Positions 10,501 to 22,483 of a stretch of 60,000 nucleotides of DNA are shown here, piece by piece. The stretch's first letter is position 1. Each line of letters opens with the position of its first letter. The notes beneath the pieces were generated by a model that was given only the letters and a program-made list of their open reading frames with translations, did not search any database and had not been told where the DNA came from. A program made the position numbers and the translations under genes. Source of the DNA: Polytrichum commune (lineage: Eukaryota; Streptophyta; Polytrichopsida; Polytrichales; Polytrichaceae); contig OX485806.1 of the NCBI GenBank assembly GCA_950295325.1, positions 41,108,001-41,168,000 of the forward strand, in the 5' to 3' direction.

Positions 10501-11339
10501 GGCAGAAAATAGGGAGAAGGCGGGAAGAAATGGCGGGGAGGTTGGCTTTAAGGGTTGGGTAGGAAGGAGGGAAACCTAGGGCAGAATGGGAGAATAGGAA
10601 TGCACATGGAAACAAGGGAACACACATATTTTATTGAGAACTATTTTAATTCATTTTCTGCTTCTATTCTGCTTCATTTTCTGGCTAATTACAAATCAAA
10701 TTTAAAGTTTCTAAATTTCCTTGAAGGTACATGCTTAGTTGTCTTATCCCCTTGATTAGCTTGTGTGGTACTACATTATTGATTGCTAATAGATTCTCGT
10801 TACTCCAGTTTATAGTAATATTCCATATGTTTGTGGGGTAACACTAGACTGTAGCTTTCATTTGAAAAGCTTAATGATACTTGTGCATGATACTGTCGAT
10901 CACAGACTGCAATTGCAGCTTTCTGCTTGCAGTCCGCCTACACAAATTTTCTGAAGCAGTGGAATTTGGGAATATATTACACTCTGAGGTAAGCATGGAG
11001 TTCTGAAGCACAAGTCAAGAAAAAAACATTAGTGCATGTGTTCAACAGTTTATCCTTAACTCCACATTTAATCATGTGAAATCAGGATAAGTCTGACTTG
11101 TCATGCCTGAGTAACTGTGTTTTTGATATTGGTGCTTGAGGAGGTAAAGCAGAAAATGCATCATGAGAAAATTGTACGCTTTGCGAATGAAAATAGTTCT
11201 CAAAAAAAAAATGTGTGTTCCCTTGTTTTGTTTTTCATTTTGCTAGCTAAATCAATTCTAATATAGCTCACATGCACCTTAACATGGAGGACCAAGCATG
11301 TTCCAGTCACCAGAAGTCCATGGGTGCTCTTGTAAAATG
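10501..11339. other. unannotated stretch upstream of gene fragments
   Basis: A possible small exon lies at about 10940-10991 (acceptor GCTTGCAG, donor GAG|GTAAGC; reads RLHKFSEAVEFGNILHSE). It may belong with the fragments at 11.34-12.6 kb. Nothing else was seen. Confidence 0.3.
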
Positions 11340-12712
11340 ATGTGGCTGCTGAACCCAGCAATTGTCCCAGTCTGGATCTATTTGAGAAAGACTTCTCAAA
11401 TTTCATCACGAGGTTTTTTGTGGAGAGGATGATACCACCTCAAAGCCAAAGCAATTTCCTTAATAGCTGCGTGGTATTTATGTTTATACATCGCAGGGCT
11501 TTTGTGAGTATCTTGAAGCTCATGCTGAAAATACGATGCACCTCTTTGGTGCATTTGTAACTTATTTCAAGCAGCAAGGTATGCATGTCAATTGGGGGGG
11601 GGGGGAGGGGAGGGTGTTGTATTTGCAAGCAGCTTTTGAAGAATTTTAAGGACTAGCCCAAATGAAGTAGGCAGCTGATTGGGATCTATTGTTGTAGCAG
11701 GGACTCCTAAGATTAAAACCCTCCTTGAAGCTAGGGCAGAGAAGTTTGAAATCAAGGAATACTTCAAGCATGTTCAGACTGAGAGATCTCTCAGCAAAGC
11801 TTCAGCAGAGATGCTTTCTATTCAATTTGGTCCAATTTCAGCAGAGCGGCCCTTTGTCTGCGATGCAAGGTGAAACTTTCTGGAAACTTTCATATTACCC
11901 TTCCATATTTTCATATTCCAGATACTTCCAAGTGAGTTTGAGAAGGAGAAAAATAAGATTGTTCCTCCTCATCCTTTACCAGCGATTGTCACTAAGAACC
12001 AGAGCCCTACATTGGGTGCCCATACCCATGCCCATACCCACCCATGCCCATGGGTTTTGGGTGGCCATGGGTGCAATATTATTGTTCATGGGTGGGCATG
12101 GGTGGACATGATTGCGATATTATTGTTCATGGGTGGGCATGCGTTTGATATTTTAATGGGTGGGCATGGATGGGGCACAATTACACAATCATACAAGACA
12201 CATTACATAATTACACAATACACATTACACAATTTTTGAATACATGGGCGCAATTTGAATAGCATGGGTGGACACATGTCATGCTATATGTGGGCATGGG
12301 TGGACATGGGTGCGCACATGTCATGCTATGGGTGGGCATGGGTGGGCATAGGTCACTGCTGATGGGCATGATCTGGGTATGGGTGCAATTAAAAAAGAAA
12401 ATGTTGGACTCTCCTAAGAACATGTTAGTTCTAGCACAACGTGCCGGATTTTTGGACCTTCTAAAACACTTGAGGGTTTCAAATTTGGAAACTCTTGTCC
12501 ATGTGCTTGCTAATTTTCACCATCATTTTGTCAAAACAATTACGGATGCTTTGGAGAAATATAAGGAAACTCTTTCACCATCAACCGTTTCAACAACTTT
12601 TTTCGCCGCTCTGTGGAATTTTCAATGTATTTTCATATCAATTTCTATCTTTCTTTATTTTTTCATTTCTTGGTTTGTTTTTTGTGTCCCTATTTCATTA
12701 GTGTTCGTATAA
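11340..12712 (+). pseudogene. exons of an unrecognised plant gene, broken by a MITE
   Basis: Several exon-like pieces lie in order. 11497-11578 reads GFCEYLEAHAENTMHLFGAF and ends in phase 1 at AAG|GTATGC. 11701-11869 starts in the matching phase after TGTAGCAG and reads GTPKIKTLLEARAEKFEIKE to ERPFVCDA. A further piece from 11922 reads ILPSEFEKEKNKIV and PHPLPAIVTKN, continues after the MITE as VLAQRAGFLDLLKHLRVSN, and runs to ALWNF near 12620. The first junction is in phase; the second is not with the obvious donor, so the copy looks broken or uses another site. An earlier piece near 11340-11412 (DLFEKDFSNFITRFF) may be another exon. The family is not recognised. The last piece also occurs at 20.6-20.9 kb in inverted orientation. 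Confidence 0.5.
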
Positions 12713-13625
12713 TGAACCATATTTGTGTCGATGTTGATATCTATATATAATTATGTTCTAAGATATATATTTGGTGTACTTAATCCATATTGCAGAAGAT
12801 ACATGGGTAGAGAAAAAACAAAGTAGGGCGGAAGACCTTTGTTGTTTGTTGCTTGCAAATGAGTTTGATTATGCCACACTCTTATGAAATTAAACATAAG
12901 AACATAATAAAGAATGCATTGCAAACAAACAAGATCTTTGGATGTTGCAACACGCCATGCGATTTATCAAGGAAGAACCGAAACAAGATAATCTAACCAC
13001 AGTTGTTCCTAAATCCGGTCCATCTAGGGGAAAGGAAAAAGTGAGAGGACGAGCGAGGGGACGAGAAAAATCTACAAAATAGTGGTCCGGATAAAAATTT
13101 ATAAGTATTGTGTACTTGGATTCCAATAGAACTTCTTATTTTTATCACTTATTACAAATGGATTTGAAACAACCAATTTCTATTTCAATGAGAAGAGTAA
13201 AATCTTCACGTTTCATTCAAACTTATTAACTGGATTCTATTAGGGTTTAGGTGTGTCAAGTGTTCATTATGATTGGATCTCTGACTGTGTTATTTTAATT
13301 GTGTAGATAAAATATAATGTGTGTTCTTTGTTTTCCGTTTGGTCATTGTTGAAAGAATCCACTAGTTTCTATTTTGTTTACAATAGATTTTAATGTATCT
13401 ATATGACAACCACTTGTGTAATTGTAACGGCTTCTCATAACATGCCCTCATTATAATTGAATTATATTTAAATAGAATCAAAACAGCTCAAGCATGAATT
13501 TGGTTCTTTTCTATGTGAAAAAACAACATAAATAATTTTAAAGTATAGAAGTTTATACATTAGTCTATCACTATTACCAATCATTACAAAGTTTAGAGCA
13601 ATTTTAAGCAATAATTTAATTTATA
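11937..13625 (+). repeat. inverted segmental duplication, copy 1
   Basis: After removing the MITE and its duplicated site, about 1.27 kb aligns nearly throughout with the reverse complement of 19645-20895. The shared segment starts around CTTCCAA of the last exon piece, includes non-coding sequence downstream, and ends around AAGCAATAATT. Sequence beyond either end is unrelated between copies. Confidence 0.85.
12000..12413. mobile_element. hAT-type MITE, 414 bp
   Basis: The element starts CAGAGCCCTACATT and ends with the complement of GAGAGTCCAACATT. It is flanked by an exact 8-bp duplication, CTAAGAAC (11992-11999 and 12414-12421). The duplicate locus at 20.8 kb has the uninterrupted site with one CTAAGAAC, which proves insertion. 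The interior consists largely of variants of 'GGGTGGGCATGGGTG' in both orientations near the ends. Such clustered subterminal motifs are typical transposase-binding repeats of hAT elements. No coding capacity; the open frames inside are repeat artefacts. Confidence 0.92.
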
Positions 13626-13875
13626 GAAAAAAAATATAGCATTAGGCATTTATATTGATTCGAATAATTATTCATGATTATAATAGTAAATTTTAAAAAA
13701 CTTAAGTTTTTCAAATGAAAAAATAATTAGTGCATTCAGTAAGAAGAGAAACAAGCATGATAGTTTTCATATATATAATCAACAATATACGATCAAATTC
13801 CGAATATTGTATTAACACGTAATACATCACAGTATTCAAAATTTAATAATGTTGAAGTTGATAGAGAAATTCATA
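13626..13875. other. AT-rich spacer
   Basis: Very AT-rich sequence between duplication copy 1 and the Mutator-like pseudogene. It may contain that transposon's 3' end, but no terminal repeat was recognised. Confidence 0.3.
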
Positions 13876-16800
13876 TTATGTTTGCTTCACCATAATGTCA
13901 CTATCACAATTCCAGCAATTAACAGAAATATCACCATTTTCTACCATCATTTTTATCATGCATACTCGACAAAGAATTTTAGGTACCCGTAGAAAGAAGT
14001 CCCTCTTATATTTAGATGTAGACACCAATATATGACCCTGTTGTTTCAGAGAAGGTCGTTCCCCAATGTTTTTATCCTTATTTGCATCGTTAGTATTTTT
14101 ATAGTTCTTTTCAATTGACATTGCACTTGATCCAAACTCCATTATTATGCGCTTTACGTTAGTCTGAATGGTAAAAATAGAACATTTGATATGAAGATCT
14201 ATCATGGCAGGCCTATCAAATGTCAACGGCTCTTTCGTTGATCCAATAAAATGATTATTTAACTCTATCTTGTATTTTCATTCCTCCGCACTAACATGTA
14301 CCAAACTGGGTTTCCGTGTTTGCCATACCTTTGAAATTGTTGTTTGTAATTGAAGAAATTGAATGTTTCATTATTCTTCAAAAGAAATATGAATCTCGAT
14401 TGGTCTTGGGACAATTTCTTCAAGTATTGACGAATCCTCGAGGTTGAATGTCATAACAACCGGTTCTTCAAACGGCACTTGGGAATCAACAAGTTCGAAT
14501 AACTTAAAATCCGCCGAAAGATACTTCTTCAATATAAGTTGTAATGCAATAATATATTTATAAGTTGCAATTACTGTTGAACAAACATAATAATGGCAAC
14601 TCAAAGACACATTATATATGGTATCCGGCTTAATCTCACTTCGAATGCGGAATAGAAGGAAGTTTTTGCTAAGAATTTAAAAAACTCTGTTGGGATTTCT
14701 AACGTATAATTTATAAATCATTTCTCCACCTTTCAAACGCTGTTGATGGACTTTATCATTTGCCCTCCTTGAAAACCTTTCGGAGTCACTTACACCTAAA
14801 TTTTAAAATGGGCATATGTTTAATATTCTTCAAACTGGTTGGAAACCACTATTTAAAATTATTTTAAGCAAAGTTATTTAACAAATATTATAGCTCTTCA
14901 AATGACTATCTCCTACTCCAATTACTGAGATTATTATGTGATAAAATAAATTTCCAACAATGTAGTTTTTTGTACCATTTCATATAAAATATTTTAAACG
15001 TTCAAAATATCAAAAAAATGTTTTATAAAATAAAATAAAAAACTATATTTAGTAAACATAAAAAACCTTATTATCTACTCTTCCTTCTATAATCAATTTA
15101 TTGTTTGAAAGCAAATGATTCAAATTTAGTTAGATGCTACCTATTTATGTCTTGCCGTAATTTGAAATAATCTAGAAGTGTGGGTCCTTCAACCCGAGCT
15201 CCATCATTGGCGCTCCCTATTATTGTCACTACTAAATCTCGCTCCCAATTCATTTCTATATGATTTGTGATATCCATGCCTCTGTAAAAAAACATGCGGC
15301 CAAACTTGGACCACTACGACCTCCAAGGTGAAGAAGAGCTAGTCCACCCCGAATGTACATATTGAATTACTCCCGTAATGACTTCAAACGCTCGAAAGAA
15401 ATTTTGAACATTGAAATCAAAATGTGCTTCCACCGGATAATGTAATAGTGTTATAAGCAATTGCCACAATTCATCTCTCCTATCAAATGGAACACGGGGG
15501 AGAATATGCTCACTCCATGTTTTTATAGCATAGAAGTGGCAAAGTAAAATTTGACATGCAATTTGTTCATCCATTATTTGTTTATCCTTCCAACAAAAAT
15601 GATCAATTATTATAATTGTTGTTATGACATTCAAAGATGTCATATATTTGTCTATAAAAATTGCACTATATCTTACATTCTCCATATTTTTTAAAACATA
15701 TTCCAAAGCAATATTAATAGGCATACCTTGATGGCTTTGTCCCTTGTATTTAGAACAAAGCATATAGAAAACTGGCATGTTTTGGCCGTCGTCATTCAGA
15801 ACAACCGCAACGTATAATAGTAGGTCGTAATTGTTGGTTTTGAAGGTAGAATCCAACGCCCATGAGTCCCCGTAGAAAATCGCTTAACAATGTATCTCAT
15901 GAATTCATCTTGGATGACGACAATGAAAGGTTTTTTTCGTACATTTTCGTGCTTCTTGTCATATTTTTAATTAAAAAATCATCTTTGTTTTGGCTTGTAG
16001 CCCAAGAATTTTAAGTTAAGTGGCATCCCAATCATCTTTTCGAGCAACATCTATAAGGGTCATACAAGACACCTTGGTTAGGTATAATACTTACAAAAAT
16101 TTCAATAAAACACAAATAAATAATGTTGAATGATGAAGGTAGCAAAAGGTTAGAGGAACGCATCATTTAGTCTAGTAGCATATGATAATGCCTCGACCTC
16201 CTCCACAAGAATAAAAAATCGAAATGTGACTTGTTCAAAATAGGTTACCATATTTTCAAACTTCTTCGCTTCTTTGAATGAAACAACAACTACAATTGAA
16301 GGAGACATCATCATTTTGAAATTCTCAGTTGCAAATGAAAGCACCAAATGATGAACTGGTAAGAAGTATTTGTTACCCTCACTTCCCGGGTTGTGACTGG
16401 AATATTTGGAGTGCATATGTATTTCGGCCATCTCTTGTTTAGTAACTTCAATACATGACTTTGTGTTCATTGAAGATACAATTTTTTTTTAAAAAACTCA
16501 CAATCACACTTGTAAGATTTTCTCTCCCGCCAGGTAAAATTCACTTCTTCCTTCTCTCTCCTAATTCTTTGTTTGCCCCCTCTATGACAATAGTAGATAG
16601 TGACCAACGTAGATATTGTTTGCCTCTTACTTTTTACTCTACGAGCTACTATATGCTTCGCACATATATTGTTAAGAATGTCTTGCAATTTCTCTAATGG
16701 AACCTTAACAACTTCATCCCAAAATGGTCCTAAACCACTACAAGTTGCACAGGATTTGATGCATCTTTCTATGAAATAATACGGGATCCCACCCACTTTT

Positions 16801-17499
16801 ACATCGGTAGACCATTGTTATCGTATGGAATGCACCGTGAATTTCAAATAGGAATGTTTGCCACTAACATAACAATGGGCTTGCTTCACAATAGAATGCC
16901 AAAGATCATTAGAAGTTATGTCTCGCCCTATCTTAACACTACATGGGCTTAAAAGAAGTCCATGTGGACTACCTAAAACTTTTACATTTTTTTTTTTGCA
17001 ACCGTACCCAACGTTCTACAATGTGTATATGATCATTGGGATCAACAGGTCTACCATGGTGTTGAAGAACAGGTAGAAAATTAGGATCAACAGTCCGTAT
17101 TTGAAGAAAACTAGGTTGCTACCCCGATACTACACATTGAATCATGAGCGCCAGACTAGATTTGGTAAAAATAAAACCATTTGGCATTGATTCAACACTC
17201 ACATTGTCAAATTAAAGAACTTCAATGCCTTATTCTTCAACAAAGTCCAAGTCGTGTGATGATTGTTGCCCCACTATGTCCACCACTTCTTCATTTCCAA
17301 AACTTTATTTCTCTCCTCCACCATTTGATTCATTGTCATCTGAGTAGTACTCTAGTACTCCAGAATATGGCAATAGTGGGTTTTGGCCACCCAAAACATC
17401 ACAAAAGAGTTCATCTACCCCTACCACAAATTCTAAGTCATCATCAAAATTTGAAGGATAAAAGAAGCCATCCTCCGAGGAGGTTGAAGGTATGTCCAT
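13876..17499 (-). pseudogene. decayed Mutator-like (SWIM-type) transposase
   Basis: Minus-strand coding remnants run from an acidic N-terminus (17499-17305, MDIPSTSSEDGFFYP) through a Cys/Lys-rich region (16796-16467, ARRVKSKRQTIS, YKCDCEF) resembling the FAR1/WRKY-GCM1 zinc-finger part of MULE proteins, to a catalytic region at 15856-15314. That region has MDSTFKTNNYDLLLYVAVV (the first-Asp motif D-x-T-F-K-T-N), FIDKYMTS (second acidic residue) and CHFYAIKTW. Sequence just beyond, in shifted frames, reads GMDITNHIE and GSANDGARVEG. A degenerate SWIM-type segment follows at 14610-14520 (CHYYVC, IIALQLILKKYL), then a C-terminal Cys-rich tail (13876-14226). Many stops and frame changes show it is dead. 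Terminal repeats were not located. Confidence 0.75.
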
Positions 17500-18424
17500 G
17501 AAATACCTATGAAGCGATAAGATTCCCCTAAAACATTAGAGTTCAATCACACTTGAAGCTAAAGAAATGTATGAACCTTAAAATATTGTTGTTCAAATTC
17601 CCAACCCTAGTACAATCCTACAAAGATTGTAACTTCCGTGAAGGGCTATTTTATAAACTATCAATGCTCTCTAATACAATGCAAACATATACACTTCTAC
17701 TGACTTTCAACTCCACCTTACCACTCTCACTAAAGCGTTGCAAAACCTTCCACAAACACTTGAAGTCCCATTCATATTTTCACATTATGGATGGGGTGTA
17801 CCCTATGGTTCACTCACTACCCCATCCACTTGTTGGGGAAGTGAATGGGACGCGCTGAGCCCCGCTCATGGCCCGCCCCTCCGGGCAGGCAACCAAAATA
17901 AAGACCCTGCCCCGCCCGCCTGGGAGGGCGGCCCTGTCCCTCATCTGTTTGGGAGTTAGGGACGAGGCGCGGCGACTATTGCGATGAATTTGATAATAAT
18001 GAATGATGTGTGATCAATGACTCACTCGACGGCCACAGGAAATCCTACTCAAGAATGATATTATATGTAAGTACTTAAATAAGTAAATTTCGGAGAAATT
18101 GTTGGAGGAAGGAGTGAGCTAGAATATGTATGTGTGTGTGTGAGGGAGAGAGGGAGAGATTCCACATAGGAAGCTTAATCCGAATGAGTGATTGTCGAGG
18201 AGTCATGACCTCGTCATGGAATAATTTATGATTGCCATGACGTGGATTTAGTTTTGTCTTTTTGAAAAGGTAGTATTGTTCTCCCTCTTTAGTATGACCC
18301 GTTTGGGAAACACAAAAAATGTCGTATTATCAAGGTGTCGTCTTCTCGTTAATATGACAAATGGCATACAATTGTCATACTATCGAGGGGATACAAAGAC
18401 ATAAGCAATTTGAGCTTTAAAATA
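17500..18424. other. repeat-derived spacer with microsatellite
   Basis: Contains a direct-repeat block (17640-17985, listed separately), a short TG/AG microsatellite near 18128-18160, and a hairpin-like CGTCATGG/CCATGACG pair near 18212-18242. No gene is supported. Confidence 0.4.
17640..17985 (+). repeat. dispersed direct repeat, copy 1, GC-rich end
   Basis: Shares 'AAAGCGTTGCAAAACCTTCC', 'TTTTCACATTATGGATGGGG', 'GCCCCTCCGGGCAGGCA' and 'GGGAGTTAGGGACGAGG' with 21615-21990 in the same orientation. The block lies just outside the N-terminal end of the Mutator-like pseudogene, so it could be that transposon's terminal region, with the second copy being a non-autonomous relative. This is inference from position. 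Confidence 0.6.
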
Positions 18425-19639
18425 GGGGATCGCTATTTCCACACCTTTTTTGGTTAGATTCACACCTTTTTGCCGGTTCGGTTGCCGTGTCACTGAGGCG
18501 CTATATATGAGATTCTTCATGGTGCATCCGGACCGTTGATCCACCAAGGCCCATCCAAGGGCCTCAATGATCCTAGGTGGCGGTGGGGTGAGGGGCGGGG
18601 TGGTGCTTGCCACCAAGGCGGGGTGGGGCCGTGGGCCTCATGTCTTTTTTGGGGAGGCCGGATTTAGGGTGGTGTCGGGCCTAGTGGCTAGGCGGGCCCA
18701 GTGGGTAGGCCTACTTATTATATAACTAGTTGGTTACCCTTACTCTACTTACTAAATAACTATTTGGTTAGCCTTACTCTACTTACTAAATGGCTAGTCG
18801 GTTAGCCTTACTCTACTTACTAAATAATTGTCCTGGAATTGATGGGAACTCGTACCCGTTAATGTAGATGGGTCTTAAATGGTTAATTTTCAAACTAGCC
18901 TACTTATAGCATGATATGAATCAAGTAGGTTAGTACGAGATGGTTAGCAAATCCAAATCAAAATTTAGGAGCTCATATGAATTTAGGAGCTCACATGTAT
19001 ATTTGAGTGGTATATGTGCAAGTCTTGAAGTTAGGTATGGAGACCTATATGATCATTATTGACACCATAATAATCTTCACTTTGATAATGAGTAAGATAT
19101 TCATATGAGCTCCTAAATTTTGATTTGGATTTGCTAACCATCTCGTACTAACCTACTTGTTTCATATCATGCCATAAGTAGGCTAGTTTGAAAATTAACC
19201 ATTTAAGACCCATCTACATTAACGGGTACGAGTTCCCATCAATTCCGGGACAAGTTATTTAGTAAGTAGAGTAAGGCTAACCGACTAGTCATTTAGTAAG
19301 TAGTAAGGCTAACCAACTAGTTATTTAGTAAGTAGAGTAAGGGTAACCAACTAATTATATAATAAGTAGGCCTACCCACTGGGCCCGACACCACCCTAAA
19401 TCCGGCCTCCCCAAAAAAGACATGAGGCCCACGGCCCCACCCCGCCTTGGTGGCAAGCACCACCCCCGCCCCCCACCCCACCGCCACCTAGGATCATTGA
19501 GGCCCTTGGATGGGCCTTGGTGGATCAACGGTCCGGATGCACCATGAAGAATCTCATATATAGCACCTCAGTGACACGGCAACCGAACCGGCAAAAAGGT
19601 GTGAATCTAGCCAAAAAAGGTGTGGAAATAGCGATCCCC
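18425..19639. mobile_element. foldback-type element with about 550-bp inverted arms
   Basis: The left arm (18425-18982) and right arm (19099-19639) are near-perfect inverted repeats around a 116-bp unique centre. Both outer ends read GGGGATCGCTATTTCCACACC or its complement. Each arm contains about three tandem units of 'GGTTAGCCTTACTCTACTTA' plus 'CTAAATAACTA'-like sequence and a GC-rich block. Long inverted arms built partly of tandem repeats are the hallmark of Foldback-type elements. The immediate 9-bp flanks do not match, so no target duplication is claimed. The right arm ends exactly where duplication copy 2 begins. No protein is encoded. Confidence 0.8.
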
Positions 19640-19644
19640 TTGAA

Positions 19645-20895
19645 TTATTGCTTATAATTGCTCTTAATTTTGTAATGATTGGTGATAGTGATAAACTAAT
19701 GTATAATCTTCTATACTTTAAAATTATTTATATTGTTTTTTCACATAGAAAAGAACCAAATTCATACTTGAGTTGTTTCGATTCTATTTGAATACAATTT
19801 AATTATAATGAGGGCATGTTATGAGAAGCCGTTACAATTACACAAGTGGTTGTCATATAGATACATTAAAATCTATTATAAACAAAATAGAAACTAGCAG
19901 ATTATTTTGACAATGACCGAACGGAAAACAAGGAACACACATTATATTTTATCTATACAATTTAAACAACACAGCCAAAGATCCAATCATAATGAACACT
20001 TGACAAACCTAAACCCTAATATAATCCAATTAATAAATTTGAATGAAACATGAAGATTTTACTCTTCTCATTGAAATAGAATTGGTTGTTTCAAATCCAT
20101 TTGTAACAAGTGATAAAAATAGAAGTTCTATTGGAATCCAAGTACACAATACTTATAAATTTTTATCCGGACCGCTATTTTGTAGATTTTCCTCATTCCC
20201 TCACTCGTCCTCTCACTTTTTCCTTTCCCCTAGATGGACCGGGTTCATGAACAACCGTGGTTGGATTATCTTGTTTCAGTTCTTCCTTGATAAATCGCAT
20301 GACATGTTGCAACATCCAAAGATCTTGTTTGTTTGCAATGCATTATTTATTATATTATTATGTTTAATTTCATAAGAGTGTGGCATAATCAAACTCATTT
20401 GCAAGCAACAAACAACAAAGGTCTTCCGCCCTACTTTGTTTTTTCTCTACCCATGTATCTTCTGCAATATGGAAGTACACCAAACATATGTCTTAGAACA
20501 TAATTATATATAGATATCAACATCGACACAAATATGGTTCATTATACGAACACTAATGAAATAGGGACATAAAGAACAAACCAATAAATGAAAAAATAAA
20601 GGAAGATATAAATTGATATGAAGATACATTGAAAATTCCATAGAGCGGCGAATTTTTTTGTTGAAACGGTTGATGGTGAAAGAGAATCCTTATACTTCTC
20701 CAAAACATCCGTAATTGTTTTGACAAAAGGATGGTCAAAATTAGCAAGCACATGGACAAGGGTTTTCAAATTTGAAACCCTCAAGTGTTTTAGAAGGTCC
20801 AAAAATCTGGCACGTTGTGCTAGAAGTAACATGTTCTTAGTGACAATCGCTGGTAAAGGATGAGGCTGAACAATCTTATTCTTCTCCTTCCCAAA
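19645..20895 (-). repeat. inverted segmental duplication, copy 2
   Basis: Reverse complement of 11937-13625 without the MITE. It carries the intact 'empty' site (one CTAAGAAC, complement at 20834-20841). One end abuts the foldback element; the other ends inside the exon-like piece, after which the sequence differs from copy 1. Confidence 0.85.
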
Positions 20896-20994
20896 CTCAT
20901 TTGGAAGGCTTCGATCGATCCGCTTGAATGCCCGAGCACGGGCATTTTTTCTCATTCTCCATGGCGGCATCCTCCCTTGTCCTCTTTTTTTCAT
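20542..20994 (-). pseudogene. open frame over duplicated gene fragment
   Basis: A 150-codon open frame reads RKNARARAFKRIDRS and then LPNEFGKEKNKIVQ, PHPLPAIVTKN and RFLDLLKHLRVSNLKTL, parallel to the copy at 11922-12620. The start differs from copy 1: the basic N-terminal stretch has no counterpart there. The tail after ALWNF is hydrophobic, AT-rich read-through of non-coding sequence. It is probably a gene fragment rather than a working gene. Family not recognised. Confidence 0.4.
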
Positions 20995-22243
20995 ACTCGG
21001 TCCTCTTCCGCTTGGGGGTTATAATTGAAGTTTATGAATCTTGTACAAACCCTAAACAAGCTAGCAAATTTGTTGTCTTTTTTGCCCTTCACAACAAATA
21101 TACAAACTTGGAAATTTTTTGCCCTCTAGCAAACCTACAATCTTATAACGTCTTTCTCCTTCACAACAAACCTCTAAACTTGTGCCTCCTATGCCCTTCA
21201 CAACAACCCTAATACAAAAAACCATAGACCTCTCATCAACAACAAACACCCCCCTCATCAACCAATGCACAAAAAAAATGAAGATACTAAGAAACTAATG
21301 TATTATAAACCAACTAGAACCCTAATTCCTCCATCCACTTATTGGGGAAGTGGATGGGACGCTCTGGAGCCTTGCTTGCTCAATTTCAAGACATTTTAGA
21401 GAACAACTATAGTTAACTAGGAAATTTTCAAACCAATTTGAAGAACAACTATAATTAACTAGACAAATTTAAGACCGGATTCAAAAACAACTATAGTTAA
21501 CTAGAAAAAATCAACCAACTAGAACTTGAGAGTTCCAAAATATGTAAGGAGTCAACCAACAAGTTCTTTCATTTTTGAGTTAAAGTATATTACATAACTT
21601 CTATAAGAGACCTTATGTTAGAATCAATGCTTGTCACCCATGCCAGCTCATCCCAAGACGGAATAGACTTCCAACTTCACCTTACCACTCTCACTAAACA
21701 AAACATTTATACCAAAGCGTTGCAAAACCTTCCACAAACACTTGAAGCCCCATCCATATTTTCACATTATGGATGGGGTGTATCCTATAATTCACTCACT
21801 ACCCCCATGGATGGGACGCCACTACCCGCGTTTGAGCCCGCTGCTAAATCCGGGCCGCTGCTAAACCCAGCTGCAGGCCCCGCCCCTCCGGGCAGGCAGC
21901 CACAATAGCTAGAGACCCTGCCCCGCCCGCCTGGCAGGGCGGCCCTGTCCCTCATTGTGTATGTTTGGGAGTTAGGGACGAGGGTCGCAGCGGGGCCACC
22001 CCTCGAACCTCCGGCGGCCGCTTGTGCCAATTCCGCATCGGTCATCAGCAACTCTTTGGAAGTTCTTTTAACCCAACAATTCCAATTTTCATCAGGCTCG
22101 CCATTGAAAAGGTGACAGTGAGGAGCGGTGCCCCGGGCACGAGCAATGGGCCTCTGACACTGCACTCCTCTGCTGTCATCGTCGCGCCGAGTGGCCAGGT
22201 GGGTGATTGAACTATTATAATCGTGATTACCGTGGTCGCCAAA
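20995..22243. other. repeat-rich region upstream of the GGP-like gene
   Basis: 21615-21990 repeats the block at 17640-17985, and 21335-21370 repeats the 'CCACTTATTGGGGAAGTGG' piece of the same block. Three imperfect 'ACAACTATAGTTAACTAG' motifs occur at 21400-21500. A minus-strand frame at 22165-21990 (NGEPDENWNCWVKRTSKELL) is unidentified and may be a fragment of another gene or transposon. Confidence 0.5.
21615..21990 (+). repeat. dispersed direct repeat, copy 2
   Basis: Same order of motifs as 17640-17985, with an extra GC-rich insertion ('CCCGCGTTTGAGCCCGCTG') before the 'GCCCCTCCGGGCAGGCA' motif. It ends about 500 bp upstream of the GGP-like start codon, so it may lie in or near its promoter. 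Confidence 0.6.
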
Positions 22244-22483
22244 ATGCGCAACACCTTGTTGTTACGGTTACAGCACTCGCAGCGTCAATTCCAGGCTGCT
22301 GCGGCTCGATGCTGCGCCGCTCACCATCAATTCCACTTCCCTGTTGCTGTGGAGGTTGTTGTTGTTGATGATCGGCACCGAGGGGATTCTTCCTCCGCTC
22401 CTTCAGGTTTCGTTCGCGATTCCGAATTCTCTTCCTTCTCCTTGCTTCGGAGTGTTTCTTGTGCGTCGCGGGGGTTTGCGGCC

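Noticed and set aside
12012-12423. Histidine/proline/glycine-rich open frames at 12.0-12.4 kb
   Set aside because: They lie within the MITE and are made of its short repeated motif.
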